Source: a bacterium
GTDB taxonomy: Bacteria; Bacteroidota; Ignavibacteria; Kapaibacteriales; UBA7675
Length of the DNA: 64,000 nt
NCBI GenBank assembly: GCA_030430495.1
Contig: JAUIKM010000036.1
Coordinates: forward strand, 1 to 64,000
Direction of reading: 5' to 3'
Position 1 is the stretch's first letter. Every line of letters starts with the position of its first letter. The notes under the pieces were generated by a model. It had not been told where the DNA came from and ran no database searches. It saw nothing but the letters and a program-made list of their open reading frames with translations. This document shows positions 1 to 8,317 of the stretch, piece after piece. A program made the translations under genes and the position numbers.

Positions 1-556
1 GTGGCCTCAGATGCAAAAAACACTTCCACTCTTGATGTAATGGAAGACACTGTTTCGGGTGCAAATTGGGCCTTCTGGTATCGCAAGTCAAGGAAATAAT
101 TTATCCTCGGTAAATAAAAGTGCAGGCGAGCCGCATTCCGCCCCGAGCGAGAAGCCGCCCCACGCGCGAAGAGCGGTGCTGCCGGTTTTCACACCCGCTG
201 GCAAACAAAAAAGTCATAAAGCAAGCGTGCGGCAGAGCCGGGCGCGCTGCAATCAGATCGCCGAAATGCCGGTAACGATTTGTTAACACCTGAAATCGGA
301 CGCCAGGCAACGAATTGTTAACATCCTGCCGTCAGCCCTCTATCAATCCCGCTGTCCGTAGTTGTCGCCGCAACATTATTACAACAAATTGACATCAGCA
401 AGGTAATTTCGCAGTGATATTTTTGTGAAGTTATCCCCACGTGCAAAAGGCAACCCGTGGGGTAGAAATAGCGGAACTTTGCCTGATTCTCTCCCAATCA
501 GCGACAAGTCTCTAATCCTTTGTACCTTCTCAAGAATTAAGTGGAGCACGCGGTCT
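1..556. other. left-edge region without a convincing gene
   Basis: No reading frame here carries a recognisable protein. The open frame that continues upstream of the receptor start (from about 425) has no signal-peptide character before the ATG at 557, so I treat it as leader. GTTAAC occurs at about 275 and 316. The promoter of the receptor gene probably lies here, but I cannot place it. Confidence 0.5.
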
Positions 557-3373
557 ATGCAACTCGCACGGCACCTTTGTTTGTTAACGCTTGGAGCATT
601 ACTCGGCCTTAACGGCGCTGTGATGGCGCAGGAAACAGGTACTCTGACGGGCACAGTTTCGGAAGTTGAATCCGGCAAACGCCTGATCGGCGCACAGGTG
701 GTTCTCGACGGAACTCAAATTGGCGATGTCAGCGACCGCACGGGACGTTATGTCATTCCCGGTGTTAAAACTGGCGACTACACGCTGGTCGTAACCTACC
801 TGGGCTATGAGACGGTGCGCATGTCTGCAACGGTTAAAGCCGGCAGCGCAAATGTTTATGACGTCGAAATGAAAACGGTGGAGTTCACCACGGGCGACGT
901 CCTTATTACCGGTCTGCGCGAAGGTCAGGTTAAAGCTCTGAACCAGCAGAAAACCGCGTCAAATATCAAAAACATCGTCGCCGCCGACGCCATTGGTCGT
1001 TTTCCCGACCTCAATACGGCCGAGGCGCTGCAACGCATCCCCGGCACCTCCGTGCAGCGCGACCAGGGCGAAGGTCGTTACGTCCTGATCCGCGGCACCG
1101 AGGCGCGCCTCAACTCCGTACAGATCAACGGCGAACGCGTGCCCTCGCCGGAAGGTGACATCCGCTCCGTGGCGCTCGACGTGATTCCCTCGGACGCCCT
1201 GGCCTCGATTGAAGTCAGCAAGGCGATCACGCCCGACATGGACGGCGACGCTATCGGCGGCTCGATTAACCTGATTACCAAAAGCGCGTTCGACTACAAC
1301 GAACCGATCTACAAACTGACGGTGGCCGGCGGCTACAACGACATCGTCGGCGACCTGAACTACCAGGCCGCCGGCACCTACGGCACAAAACTGGGCGACG
1401 ACAGCAACTTCGGCGTTCTGCTGAGCGCGTCGTACTTCCGCACCGAGCGCGGCTCGGACAACAACGAGATGGAGTGGATCCTGAGCGGCGATCTGGAAGA
1501 TTTTCCGGATGACTTCGGCATCACGCCGCCGGACGGCGCCAACGTCATCGGCGACATGCAGCTGCGCGACTACGTGATTACGCGTGAGCGCCTGGGTATC
1601 AGCTCGACCATCGACTACAAACTGGACGACAACTCCAAAGTGTACATCCGCGGTTTGTTTAACCAGTTCGGCGATCAGGAATATCGACGCCGCGCCCGCG
1701 TGCGCTGGGATAAAGGCGACTACACGGCCGTCAACGCCAATTCCGGCGCCGTCGACGGCGGTAAATACGAACGCGAACTGAAAAACCGCTACGAGGAACA
1801 AACGATCTGGAGTCTTGCCGGCGGCGGCGAGCACCTGCTCTCGAACATCACGCTGGGCTACAACCTGTCGTATTCCTATGCCGAAGAAGATGAGCCGGAT
1901 CGCCGCGACATCGGCTTTGCGACGGACGGCACGGACTTGACCTATGACGTCAGCAATCCCGACCTTCCTGCGTTTTCCGATCCCGGCAATCTGTTTACAG
2001 ATTACACCGCTTTTGAGTTTGACGAACTGGTGATTGAAAACAATCTGACGACGGATCAGGACTTCACGGCCGCGCTGAACCTGGAAATGCCGTACTCGCT
2101 GGCCGACTACCCGGCAACGGTGAAAATCGGCGGCAAATTCCGCGCCAAAACCAAGGATCGCGTTAACAAGGTCGACATCTATGACGACTACGAGGACGGC
2201 GACGGCAACGGCCTGACGTTGGATCAGGTTCTGGGCGATTTTGAGCCGGAAGATTTTCTGGACAACAGCTACACGCCCGGCCGCAACTCCGATCCGGACA
2301 AGGTCGATGCGCTTGTCGACAGCCAACTGAGCAACTTCGAATACAACGCCGGCGACTCGCGCGCCGACACGGATCCGTCCAACTACGAAGCGACGGAAGA
2401 CATCATCGCCGCCTACGCCATGACCACCATCAACTTCGGTGAACTGATGGTCCTGCCCGGCGTGCGCATGGAAATGACCTCGCTGGACTATACCGGCAAC
2501 GTCGTTGAGTTCGACGAGGACGGCGACTATGCGTCGACCACGTCGATCGACGGCACGGACGACTACACGAACATTCTGCCGATGCTGCACGCTCGTTACC
2601 GTTTCAACGAAAACACCAATCTGCGCGCGGCGTACACGACGACGATTGCACGACCGAACTACTACGATCTGGCTCCGTACCGCATCATCAACCGCGAGGA
2701 TGAGGAACTGGAAGTCGGCAATCCTTCGCTCAACCCGACCTCGTCGATGAACATTGATCTTATGGCCGAACACTACATCGAGCCGCTCGGTATCATCTCA
2801 CTTGGCGTGTTCTACAAAAGTCTGACCGACGTGATCTATCCTTCGGTTACGACCGTCACCGGCGGCGATTTCGACGGTTGGGAGCAGGTGCAGCCGCTCA
2901 ATGCCGACGACGCGACGCTCATGGGCGTTGAAGTCGCCTGGGAGCAACAATTGACTTTTCTGCCGGGCGAACTCAACGGCCTCGGCATCTACGCCAACTA
3001 CACCTGGACCGACTCGGAGACGCAAATTCCCGGTCGCGATGAAAAGGTCACGCTGCCCGGCCAGTCAGAGCACACGGCCAACGTTGCACTCTCCTACGAG
3101 AAACATGGCGTTTCGGCGCGTATCTCGCTCAACCTGCACGGTTCCTACCTGGACGAAGTGGGCGACGACGCCGAGAGCGACATTTTCTACGACAACCACA
3201 TGCAGGTCGACTTCTCAGCTTCGTATCTGGTCGCGGACAACATCCGCGTTTTTGCCGAGCTGCTCAACCTGACCGACGAACCGCTGCGCTACTACGTCGG
3301 CACGGAAAATCGTCCGATCGTCCGCGAGTTCTATTCATTCTGGAGCCACTTTGGCGTCAAAGTCGATCTCTGA
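557..3373 (+). CDS. TonB-dependent outer-membrane receptor with CarboxypepD_reg-like N-terminal domain
   Basis: Outer-membrane gated channel that imports a large or scarce substrate using TonB energy; the substrate cannot be named. About 938 residues. I chose the ATG at 557 because it opens directly into a signal peptide (MQLARHLCLLTLGALLGLNG, cleavage near AQE) and GGAG lies at 543-546; the frame stays open upstream to 425. Residues about 26-112 form a carboxypeptidase-regulatory-like beta domain. The plug follows (about 125-240) with motifs such as GRFPDLNTAEALQRIPG, VLIRG and DGDAIGGSINL. The rest is the 22-strand-type barrel, ending in SHFGVKVDL. The plug motifs resemble the TIGR01782 class, often linked to carbohydrate uptake in other phyla. 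It is monocistronic, with a strong terminator just downstream. No SusD partner is adjacent, so this is not a classical Sus pair. Confidence 0.93.
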   Translation: MQLARHLCLLTLGALLGLNGAVMAQETGTLTGTVSEVESGKRLIGAQVVLDGTQIGDVSDRTGRYVIPGVKTGDYTLVVTYLGYETVRMSATVKAGSANVYDVEMKTVEFTTGDVLITGLREGQVKALNQQKTASNIKNIVAADAIGRFPDLNTAEALQRIPGTSVQRDQGEGRYVLIRGTEARLNSVQINGERVPSPEGDIRSVALDVIPSDALASIEVSKAITPDMDGDAIGGSINLITKSAFDYNEPIYKLTVAGGYNDIVGDLNYQAAGTYGTKLGDDSNFGVLLSASYFRTERGSDNNEMEWILSGDLEDFPDDFGITPPDGANVIGDMQLRDYVITRERLGISSTIDYKLDDNSKVYIRGLFNQFGDQEYRRRARVRWDKGDYTAVNANSGAVDGGKYERELKNRYEEQTIWSLAGGGEHLLSNITLGYNLSYSYAEEDEPDRRDIGFATDGTDLTYDVSNPDLPAFSDPGNLFTDYTAFEFDELVIENNLTTDQDFTAALNLEMPYSLADYPATVKIGGKFRAKTKDRVNKVDIYDDYEDGDGNGLTLDQVLGDFEPEDFLDNSYTPGRNSDPDKVDALVDSQLSNFEYNAGDSRADTDPSNYEATEDIIAAYAMTTINFGELMVLPGVRMEMTSLDYTGNVVEFDEDGDYASTTSIDGTDDYTNILPMLHARYRFNENTNLRAAYTTTIARPNYYDLAPYRIINREDEELEVGNPSLNPTSSMNIDLMAEHYIEPLGIISLGVFYKSLTDVIYPSVTTVTGGDFDGWEQVQPLNADDATLMGVEVAWEQQLTFLPGELNGLGIYANYTWTDSETQIPGRDEKVTLPGQSEHTANVALSYEKHGVSARISLNLHGSYLDEVGDDAESDIFYDNHMQVDFSASYLVADNIRVFAELLNLTDEPLRYYVGTENRPIVREFYSFWSHFGVKVDL

Positions 3374-3406
3374 TCGTCCGGTACAGCCTCGCGTTGTTGA
3401 ACAGAC

Positions 3407-3445
3407 AAAGCGCTCTTCCCACGGCGGGGAGGGCGCTTTTTTATG
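3407..3445 (+). terminator. rho-independent terminator of the receptor gene
   Basis: A stem of about 12 bp (AGCGCTCTTCCC pairing with GGGGAGGGCGCT, allowing G-U) is followed by TTTTTT at about 3437-3442. It lies some 35 bp after the receptor stop codon. Confidence 0.85.
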
Positions 3446-3531
3446 CGTGTAAAAGCACTCTGGCGGTTCATGCTGCGTCATTGCGCGCAACTCGTTGAAT
3501 CTTGCCTTGCATTCCGGCATCGGAGGCAGTT

Positions 3532-3717
3532 ATGACCAAAACTCAATACCATCGTTTTCTGGCTGTTGCGATTTCACTGTTCGTAGCAATGCTTGTGATG
3601 TCGATCATCTGGTTCAATCCCATCTTCATTGCGGTTTGCGTCAACGTCGGCGGCATCATTCTTCTCACGCGTTGGTCCTATCAGCGCCGCAACCGGCTCA
3701 TCGACGCTCAGGTTTAG
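3532..3717 (+). CDS. small two-TM membrane protein
   Basis: A 61-residue protein of unknown function. GGAGG at 3522-3526 places the start at the ATG at 3532 (MTKTQYHRF) rather than at upstream in-frame starts. Two hydrophobic segments (about residues 8-26 and 29-46) are separated by NP and followed by a basic tail (RWSYQRRNRLIDAQV), so both ends are probably cytoplasmic. A hairpin with a T-run follows directly, which supports a real short transcript. No family is recognised. Confidence 0.6.
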   Translation: MTKTQYHRFLAVAISLFVAMLVMSIIWFNPIFIAVCVNVGGIILLTRWSYQRRNRLIDAQV

Positions 3718-3743
3718 GACGTATCCCGTTTCTCTTCGGAGGC

Positions 3744-3765
3744 GGCCGTTTTCACCGGCCTTTTT
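3744..3765 (+). terminator. short rho-independent terminator
   Basis: GGCCG pairs with CGGCC around a seven-base loop and is followed by TTTTT at 3761-3765, 27 bp after the stop of the small membrane protein. Confidence 0.6.
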
Positions 3766-3915
3766 CAATCCGCTTTTGTTAACCACTGAGATTGAATCCC
3801 CGCGCTGCGCGCTGCCGGCGGGGGAGTGAACAAGTATTTTTGTCGGAGAGCAACCAGTTCTTTTGCCGAAATGGTCGTTGGTACTCCGGCCGGAGCGGTT
3901 TGGATTCAAGAAGAA

Positions 3916-4029
3916 CAAGTGCACGTTTCAGGTCTTGCAGTTACTATGCTTCCGTTTGGACAGCTCCCTTGGCAGTCAAGTTCAACACTTAAAATATCGA
4001 CTGGGTGAAAGACGTTCGCGCGGGAATTC
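3916..4029. repeat. direct repeat, copy 1
   Basis: Starts CAAGTGCACGTTTCAGG and ends GCGGGAATT. It matches the copy at 4223 nearly base for base at constant spacing, with only scattered substitutions (for example CTTCCG against CTCCCG). Confidence 0.85.
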
Positions 4030-4148
4030 ACGGTGATTGCGGATTTGATCGTAGAGTTCCGAAGCCCGGAGTGCATGTTTCGAGCGTAGTGTTCACCGTG
4101 ATTTCCGCTTGGACAAATCAGTCAGCGGTTAACATCAGCGACCAAAAA

Positions 4149-4197
4149 CATCGACTGGCTGAAAGACCTTCGAGCGGGAATTAAAGGCATTGGCAGG
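4149..4197. repeat. direct repeat, partial third copy
   Basis: The stretch CGACTGGCTGAAAGACCTTC to GGCATTGGCAGG repeats the 3' part of copy 2 and extends it beyond the end shared with copy 1. The repeat family therefore has a longer unit than the 114 bp common to copies 1 and 2. Confidence 0.8.
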
Positions 4198-4222
4198 TCA
4201 AACAGGTACGTTTAAGAGAGAT

Positions 4223-4336
4223 CAAGTGCACGTTTCAGGTCTTGCAGTTACTATGCTCCCGTTTGGACAGCTCCCTTGGCAGTTAAGTTCAACACTCAAA
4301 ACACTTGACTGGCTGAAAGACGTTCGAGCGGGAATC
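4223..4336. repeat. direct repeat, copy 2
   Basis: Direct copy of 3916-4029, 307 bp downstream. Similarity with the partial copy at 4149 continues past 4336 to about 4352 (AAAGGCATTGGCAG). Confidence 0.85.
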
Positions 4337-4933
4337 AAAGGCATTGGCAGCTCTGAAAGGTCCAGTCAAGAGACACAGAGTGCACGTTAAGACATGAGCG
4401 AAAAACTTGGGGCGCGTTTGTGTACGTTCTGTGGCATGCGTTGCGGAGTGATTCGCTAACACGTTGAATTAAATGGTGTTACGCTTGCCGTATAGTGCCG
4501 CGGCTGCGTTTTGGACGCACTTCCCGCTAGATCAGGGGACCACCCCGCCGCCGCCACGGGACAACTCCTCCGCGCTCAAACACACTCCTCCCTCCCTGCA
4601 AAATGTGCAAGTATTTTTTCTGAGTGAAGTTTCGCGGATAAAACGCGCCGCATGCTGCGCACTATCGAAACAAGCTTAACAAACTCAGCTCTGTTTTCCA
4701 CGTCGAAAAAATTGAACGATACCCAATTTGTGGTTGAACGCAACAGAAACGCAGTTAAACGGGCGTGCGGCCTCTCTGTTTATCGCGTTGCCCAGCTTTG
4801 TCGCAATGCTCAAACCCGCTTTTGATGTCGCAGGTCTTGCGATCCGAGACAACAGGCTGGAACCGACTTCAATCGATCATACGAATCGCTTTTCTCTGAA
4901 AATGAGATGGGTGCTTGTACTCTGTTAATTGAA

Positions 4934-4961
4934 CGAAGAGCTACGGCGCCATAGCTCTTCG
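4934..4961 (-). terminator. hairpin downstream of the 4986-5438 gene
   Basis: Perfect 10-bp inverted repeat CGAAGAGCTA/TAGCTCTTCG with an eight-base loop, about 25 bp past the stop codon on the minus strand. The T-run is weak (TTCAATTAAC), so termination is likely but not certain. Confidence 0.6.
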
Positions 4962-4985
4962 CTCAGTTCACATTCTTAACACATC

Positions 4986-5438
4986 CTAAATTTCAGCAAT
5001 GTCGACGGTGATGCTCTCTTCAAGAGTACCGCCGACGTCTTCAACGAGCCAACTGGTAGTAAACTCGTAGTTGATGCCGGTTTCAGGATCCACGTCAGTG
5101 TGAACATGTTCACCCTCAAGTACGCCGTTGTCAATCTCCGCAAGAGCGGCTTCGAAACCTTCGTCGATGTTGTCCATTTCAAAGTCTGACATTTGGCCGT
5201 TGTCGTTTCCAGCATGGGCTGATTGGGGACAGGAGCTAAAACCGAATCCCCTACAGTCGATTCTTATTTTGACCCCGATGGGATCTGCCAGATCATCGAA
5301 GACAACATCCTCGTGGTATGAGGTGTTGCCGCAGCCCAGGAAACAATTGCGATCTCGATGGTAAGAAATGACAGGAAGCGCAAGAAGATCACCGCCAATA
5401 AACAATAAAAGGGCGGCTGTCAATATGAATGTTTTCAT
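4986..5438 (-). CDS. small secreted protein of unknown function
   Basis: A 150-residue protein with a clear signal peptide (MKTFILTAALLLFIGGDLLA, cleavage near LALP). AGGTGA upstream of the ATG supports the start. The mature part is acidic and has four cysteines near its N-terminus (NCFLGC, DC, SC), which could form two disulfides after export. No T9SS sorting domain or known domain is seen. It is a single gene with a hairpin downstream. The Cys spacing does not match the Cys-rich protein at 58.6 kb. Confidence 0.7.
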   Translation of the reverse strand: MKTFILTAALLLFIGGDLLALPVISYHRDRNCFLGCGNTSYHEDVVFDDLADPIGVKIRIDCRGFGFSSCPQSAHAGNDNGQMSDFEMDNIDEGFEAALAEIDNGVLEGEHVHTDVDPETGINYEFTTSWLVEDVGGTLEESITVDIAEI

Positions 5439-5721
5439 ACATCACCTGAAAATATTGATATGTTGGTAATAGTGATAATGGCGCGAAATTGGGACGAAGC
5501 AAGGCAGTGACAATCAGAGAATGATTGTTGAAATTCCGAGCCTGTTCACAGAGGTGGGATCAATACATTGTCACAATGTGGTGCGATTCTACAAAAATTA
5601 GCAGTGCATGTCAAGTAAATAATACACGTATACTCATTTTTATCCATAAGTCGAATTTTCGTCACATTGAATCTGACAATATGCGCAACTTAAACTCAAA
5701 TCCTGCTTTCAACCACGAACA
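5439..5721. other. intergenic, no gene seen
   Basis: AT-richer than its neighbours. It should hold the promoter of the minus-strand secreted protein. I find no RNA gene or other structured element. Confidence 0.4.
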
Positions 5722-5749
5722 CAAAACCCCGACCCAATTAATCTCGGGG
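5722..5749 (-). terminator. rho-independent terminator of the 5839-6303 gene
   Basis: On the minus strand, CCCCGA pairs with TCGGGG around an 11-base loop and is followed directly by TTTTGTG. It lies about 90 bp past the stop of the beta-barrel gene. Confidence 0.6.
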
Positions 5750-5838
5750 CGGGGTAAATGTTCCGCTTTTGTCCGGTAAAAGCACTGTTTAACTGTCGAA
5801 CGGATCGGCAGATGCGATTACCGCAACTTCGCCGGCTC

Positions 5839-6303
5839 TCAGTCAAACCAGAAACGCACGCCGACGGCCGCGCCGATGCGGAAATCCGTCCTGGGTACAA
5901 GCAGGAGAGAAGGCGCAAGTTCTACAAAAATGTCGAACGGCGCAGTGGCGAACATGTAGTCCAGGCCCACCGGTACGCGTGCGGCAACGCCGACGTCATC
6001 CGTCAACACAATCGCGCCGCCGATACCGTAGTACAACGCCAGTTTGCCCTTGCTCACCTTAAAAATTGACACGTCGTGCAGGATATAACTTCCCTGGATA
6101 AGCAGGCGCTCATCGTTGAGCGACCAGGCGGCGGCGAAATCAAGCGCGGAATTGCCGCTCAGCCAGGTTTTCAAACTCACACCGGTAGGATTGCCGATAA
6201 TGATGCCGAGTCCGGTTCCGGAATCCTGGGCCTCAAGCCGCGGCGTAACAAAGAATGCAACAATGGTAATGATGATGATTGGAATTGTTCGAGATGTTTT
6301 CAT
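5839..6303 (-). CDS. small outer-membrane beta-barrel protein
   Basis: A 154-residue exported protein with a signal peptide (MKTSRTIPIIIITIVAFFVT, cleavage near EAQ). The mature part alternates hydrophobic and polar residues, with Gly-rich turns such as GLGIIIGNPTGVSLK and YYGIGGAIV, and ends in VGVRFWFD, close to the aromatic C-terminus typical of barrel proteins. The length fits an eight-strand barrel of the OmpA/OmpW-like class. It resembles short DUF3996-type barrels, but that is a family-level guess. The function is probably structural. Confidence 0.75.
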   Translation of the reverse strand: MKTSRTIPIIIITIVAFFVTPRLEAQDSGTGLGIIIGNPTGVSLKTWLSGNSALDFAAAWSLNDERLLIQGSYILHDVSIFKVSKGKLALYYGIGGAIVLTDDVGVAARVPVGLDYMFATAPFDIFVELAPSLLLVPRTDFRIGAAVGVRFWFD

Positions 6304-6739
6304 TTTTCAGCCCAGTATTAATAGCAGGTAGTTCGTTCAGGTCGTGTCGAGACGGCAACATGCCGCAGCACATGCCGTCGATAATTCTGCAATATGCTTC
6401 AGGCGGACAAAAGTTGGTGCTGAAATCTCGTTGAACTGCAAATCTATTGGTCGACCACTAGGGATTCTGCTGCACCAAATACTCGTTTTGTCCTTCAAGA
6501 AAACGCCACGGTGGCGGCTCCTCGTAGATGCTTCCGGAATTGGATGTTCATGATAAATTAGGTTGACTGGTTTTACTTATTTCACTTGCGTTTGAGATGC
6601 CGGTCGATTAACTTCACCGCGTCTTCAGCACAAAAGCTATGCGCTTCCGTTCACTCCAGACACACTGCCTCTGAGGATTTCGGTTCAGCAACAGGGCTTT
6701 TCATTAATATCTGCATGACAAACCAGGAGGTCATTTTTC
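6304..6739. other. intergenic region, divergent promoters
   Basis: A 436-bp gap between a minus-strand barrel gene and a plus-strand T9SS gene. Promoters for both are expected here. No gene, hairpin or repeat stands out. Confidence 0.4.
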
Positions 6740-8119
6740 ATGGAAATGAAGCAGCGGAAAACGCTTATTGGCGCATTCGGTTTTATTATCTGTTGCCTCG
6801 TTTTCATGGATGTAGGTGTGTTACGAGCTGCCACCGCGTATGAAGGTAGTGGTGCGGAAGAGGAAACCTTCGGTGTGGTGATGGCTTTCGACACGAATCC
6901 TACCTTCCGAATAACCGAGGATGACGCTCGATTTCTGCGCTACCTGTCGTATGAAAACAAGTTCGACTACTCCGGCATCGAATACGAGATCGGCGAGTTT
7001 ATCCTGAGCGACGGAAATGGCGATAAGCAGCGCATTCAATTCGTGGATTGGCCTTCCGATAAAATCGTGATCTACGGTGATTCAACGCAGGGAATTGATC
7101 CCGCTTTGCTGCCCGCCGCGGGGCGGACCAGGTCATTTAACATTGGCGGGGAAGGACCGAACAAAATTCAATTCTATCGTCGTGTTTCCGGCTGGGCTCC
7201 TTCCAATGCCTTCCCCGATATGCCGCCCGACAACGAAGACCCGGACTACACGCCCACGCCCTGGGATGTACTCGACCACAGTGAATGGGTTGTGCGCGTC
7301 TTACGCGCAGACAATAACGAACATCTGTTTACGCTGGACAGCGTTGGAGTGCCGGCGCACAACGACCCCAATTTAACGGGTGCGCTAAAGTATGGGACCA
7401 ACCCCAAAAAGGTACGGCAGGAATTTGTTTTGCCGAACGAGTTGAGCGGGGAAGAGGTGTATCTGCAAATATACTCCAAACGCTGGGGACCGACTGATTA
7501 CGGGATGCGTCTGCTTAGCGAAAGCACCTGGATTAATGTCTCGGCATTGCAAAGTGAATATGGTGTGCGCCTGGCAAATGTCAGCGATACATTGCACCAA
7601 CAGTATTTTGATGAAATACTGGTTCATTGCGACTCCATTAAACAGCAAACTGGCTGGCTTCCCGAGACGCGCTATTTTGAGCTGACCCTGGAAGAATTTG
7701 CAGATATAAATCGTAGATACTTGATTCCACGCATTGAATCCGGCGATACAATCTGGACGGAGATCGACACCAATCCATCTGTTGTCGTGGTGCGCGTACC
7801 GCAGGCCGATGGGGGATTCAAAACTGAGTATCACACCGAAAAAACGGTCCGGATACTTAACATCAGCCCGCAGCCTTTAAACAAACTCGACTTTGCCCTG
7901 GACCTGTCCCTTCTTGTTAGTCTCGAAGTGAGAATCTCACTGCATACGATCGCCGGCCGCAAAGTCGCCGGGTTGTGGACCGGAAAGCTGACGCGCGGGC
8001 CGCACAGTCTGCAGTTGCAACTGCCGGATACAGAACTTGCCCCAGGCGGTTATATGCTGATGGTCAACGCTAATCGAGGCAATGTCGGTGCGGGGCGGGC
8101 GATTGTAATTCAGCCATGA
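6740..8119 (+). CDS. secreted protein with T9SS type A sorting domain
   Basis: A 459-residue protein. AGGAGG at 6725-6730 sits nine bases before the ATG. The N-terminal hydrophobic stretch (about residues 9-30) is an export signal. The middle, about 330 residues, has no recognised domain; it is acidic and aromatic-rich. From about residue 375 the protein shows a T9SS-type sorting domain: ILNISPQPLNKLDF, then beta strands with HTIAGRKV and ELAPGGYMLMV, ending in AIVIQP. It is expected to cross the outer membrane and stay attached to the cell surface or be released. The PQP in place of the usual PNP is a common variant. Confidence 0.82.
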   Translation: MEMKQRKTLIGAFGFIICCLVFMDVGVLRAATAYEGSGAEEETFGVVMAFDTNPTFRITEDDARFLRYLSYENKFDYSGIEYEIGEFILSDGNGDKQRIQFVDWPSDKIVIYGDSTQGIDPALLPAAGRTRSFNIGGEGPNKIQFYRRVSGWAPSNAFPDMPPDNEDPDYTPTPWDVLDHSEWVVRVLRADNNEHLFTLDSVGVPAHNDPNLTGALKYGTNPKKVRQEFVLPNELSGEEVYLQIYSKRWGPTDYGMRLLSESTWINVSALQSEYGVRLANVSDTLHQQYFDEILVHCDSIKQQTGWLPETRYFELTLEEFADINRRYLIPRIESGDTIWTEIDTNPSVVVVRVPQADGGFKTEYHTEKTVRILNISPQPLNKLDFALDLSLLVSLEVRISLHTIAGRKVAGLWTGKLTRGPHSLQLQLPDTELAPGGYMLMVNANRGNVGAGRAIVIQP

Positions 8120-8206
8120 AAAAAGCGACGAGCACAATCAGGTCCGTGCGCTGGTCCTTTCTCAATAATTCCGACAATTAAGCGGCATCCGCGCTCTTTA
8201 AACCAC

Positions 8207-8233
8207 AGCCGCCGGACACAGGGCCCGGCGGCT
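8207..8233. terminator. hairpin between convergent genes
   Basis: Nine-bp perfect stem AGCCGCCGG/CCGGCGGCT with a nine-base loop, between the convergent T9SS genes ending at 8119 and 8318. There is no T-run on either side, so the terminator role is inferred from position. Confidence 0.5.
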
Positions 8234-8317
8234 CATTTCAATCAGCTCAATTTTGGTGCAGTTAAACGCCAGGTGCATGCCTTGCTGTTTAATTCACCGC
8301 GCGCCAAGCGTTGCGGC

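Larger units (their letters stand above)
3770..4930. other. gene-poor region with degenerate direct repeats
   Basis: About 1.1 kb without a convincing gene. It holds two copies of a 114-bp repeat (3916 and 4223) and a third partial copy (4149). Both full copies lie in short open frames that share residues such as VHVSGLAVTMLPFGQLPWQ, but neither frame has a start, domain or flanking context that makes it a credible gene. From 4400 to 4930 I see nothing. Confidence 0.55.

Noticed and set aside
959-2773. 604-codon minus-strand open frame
   Set aside because: Lies fully antisense to the TonB-dependent receptor, is Val/Arg-rich with no domain, and results from the GC-rich codon use of the real gene.
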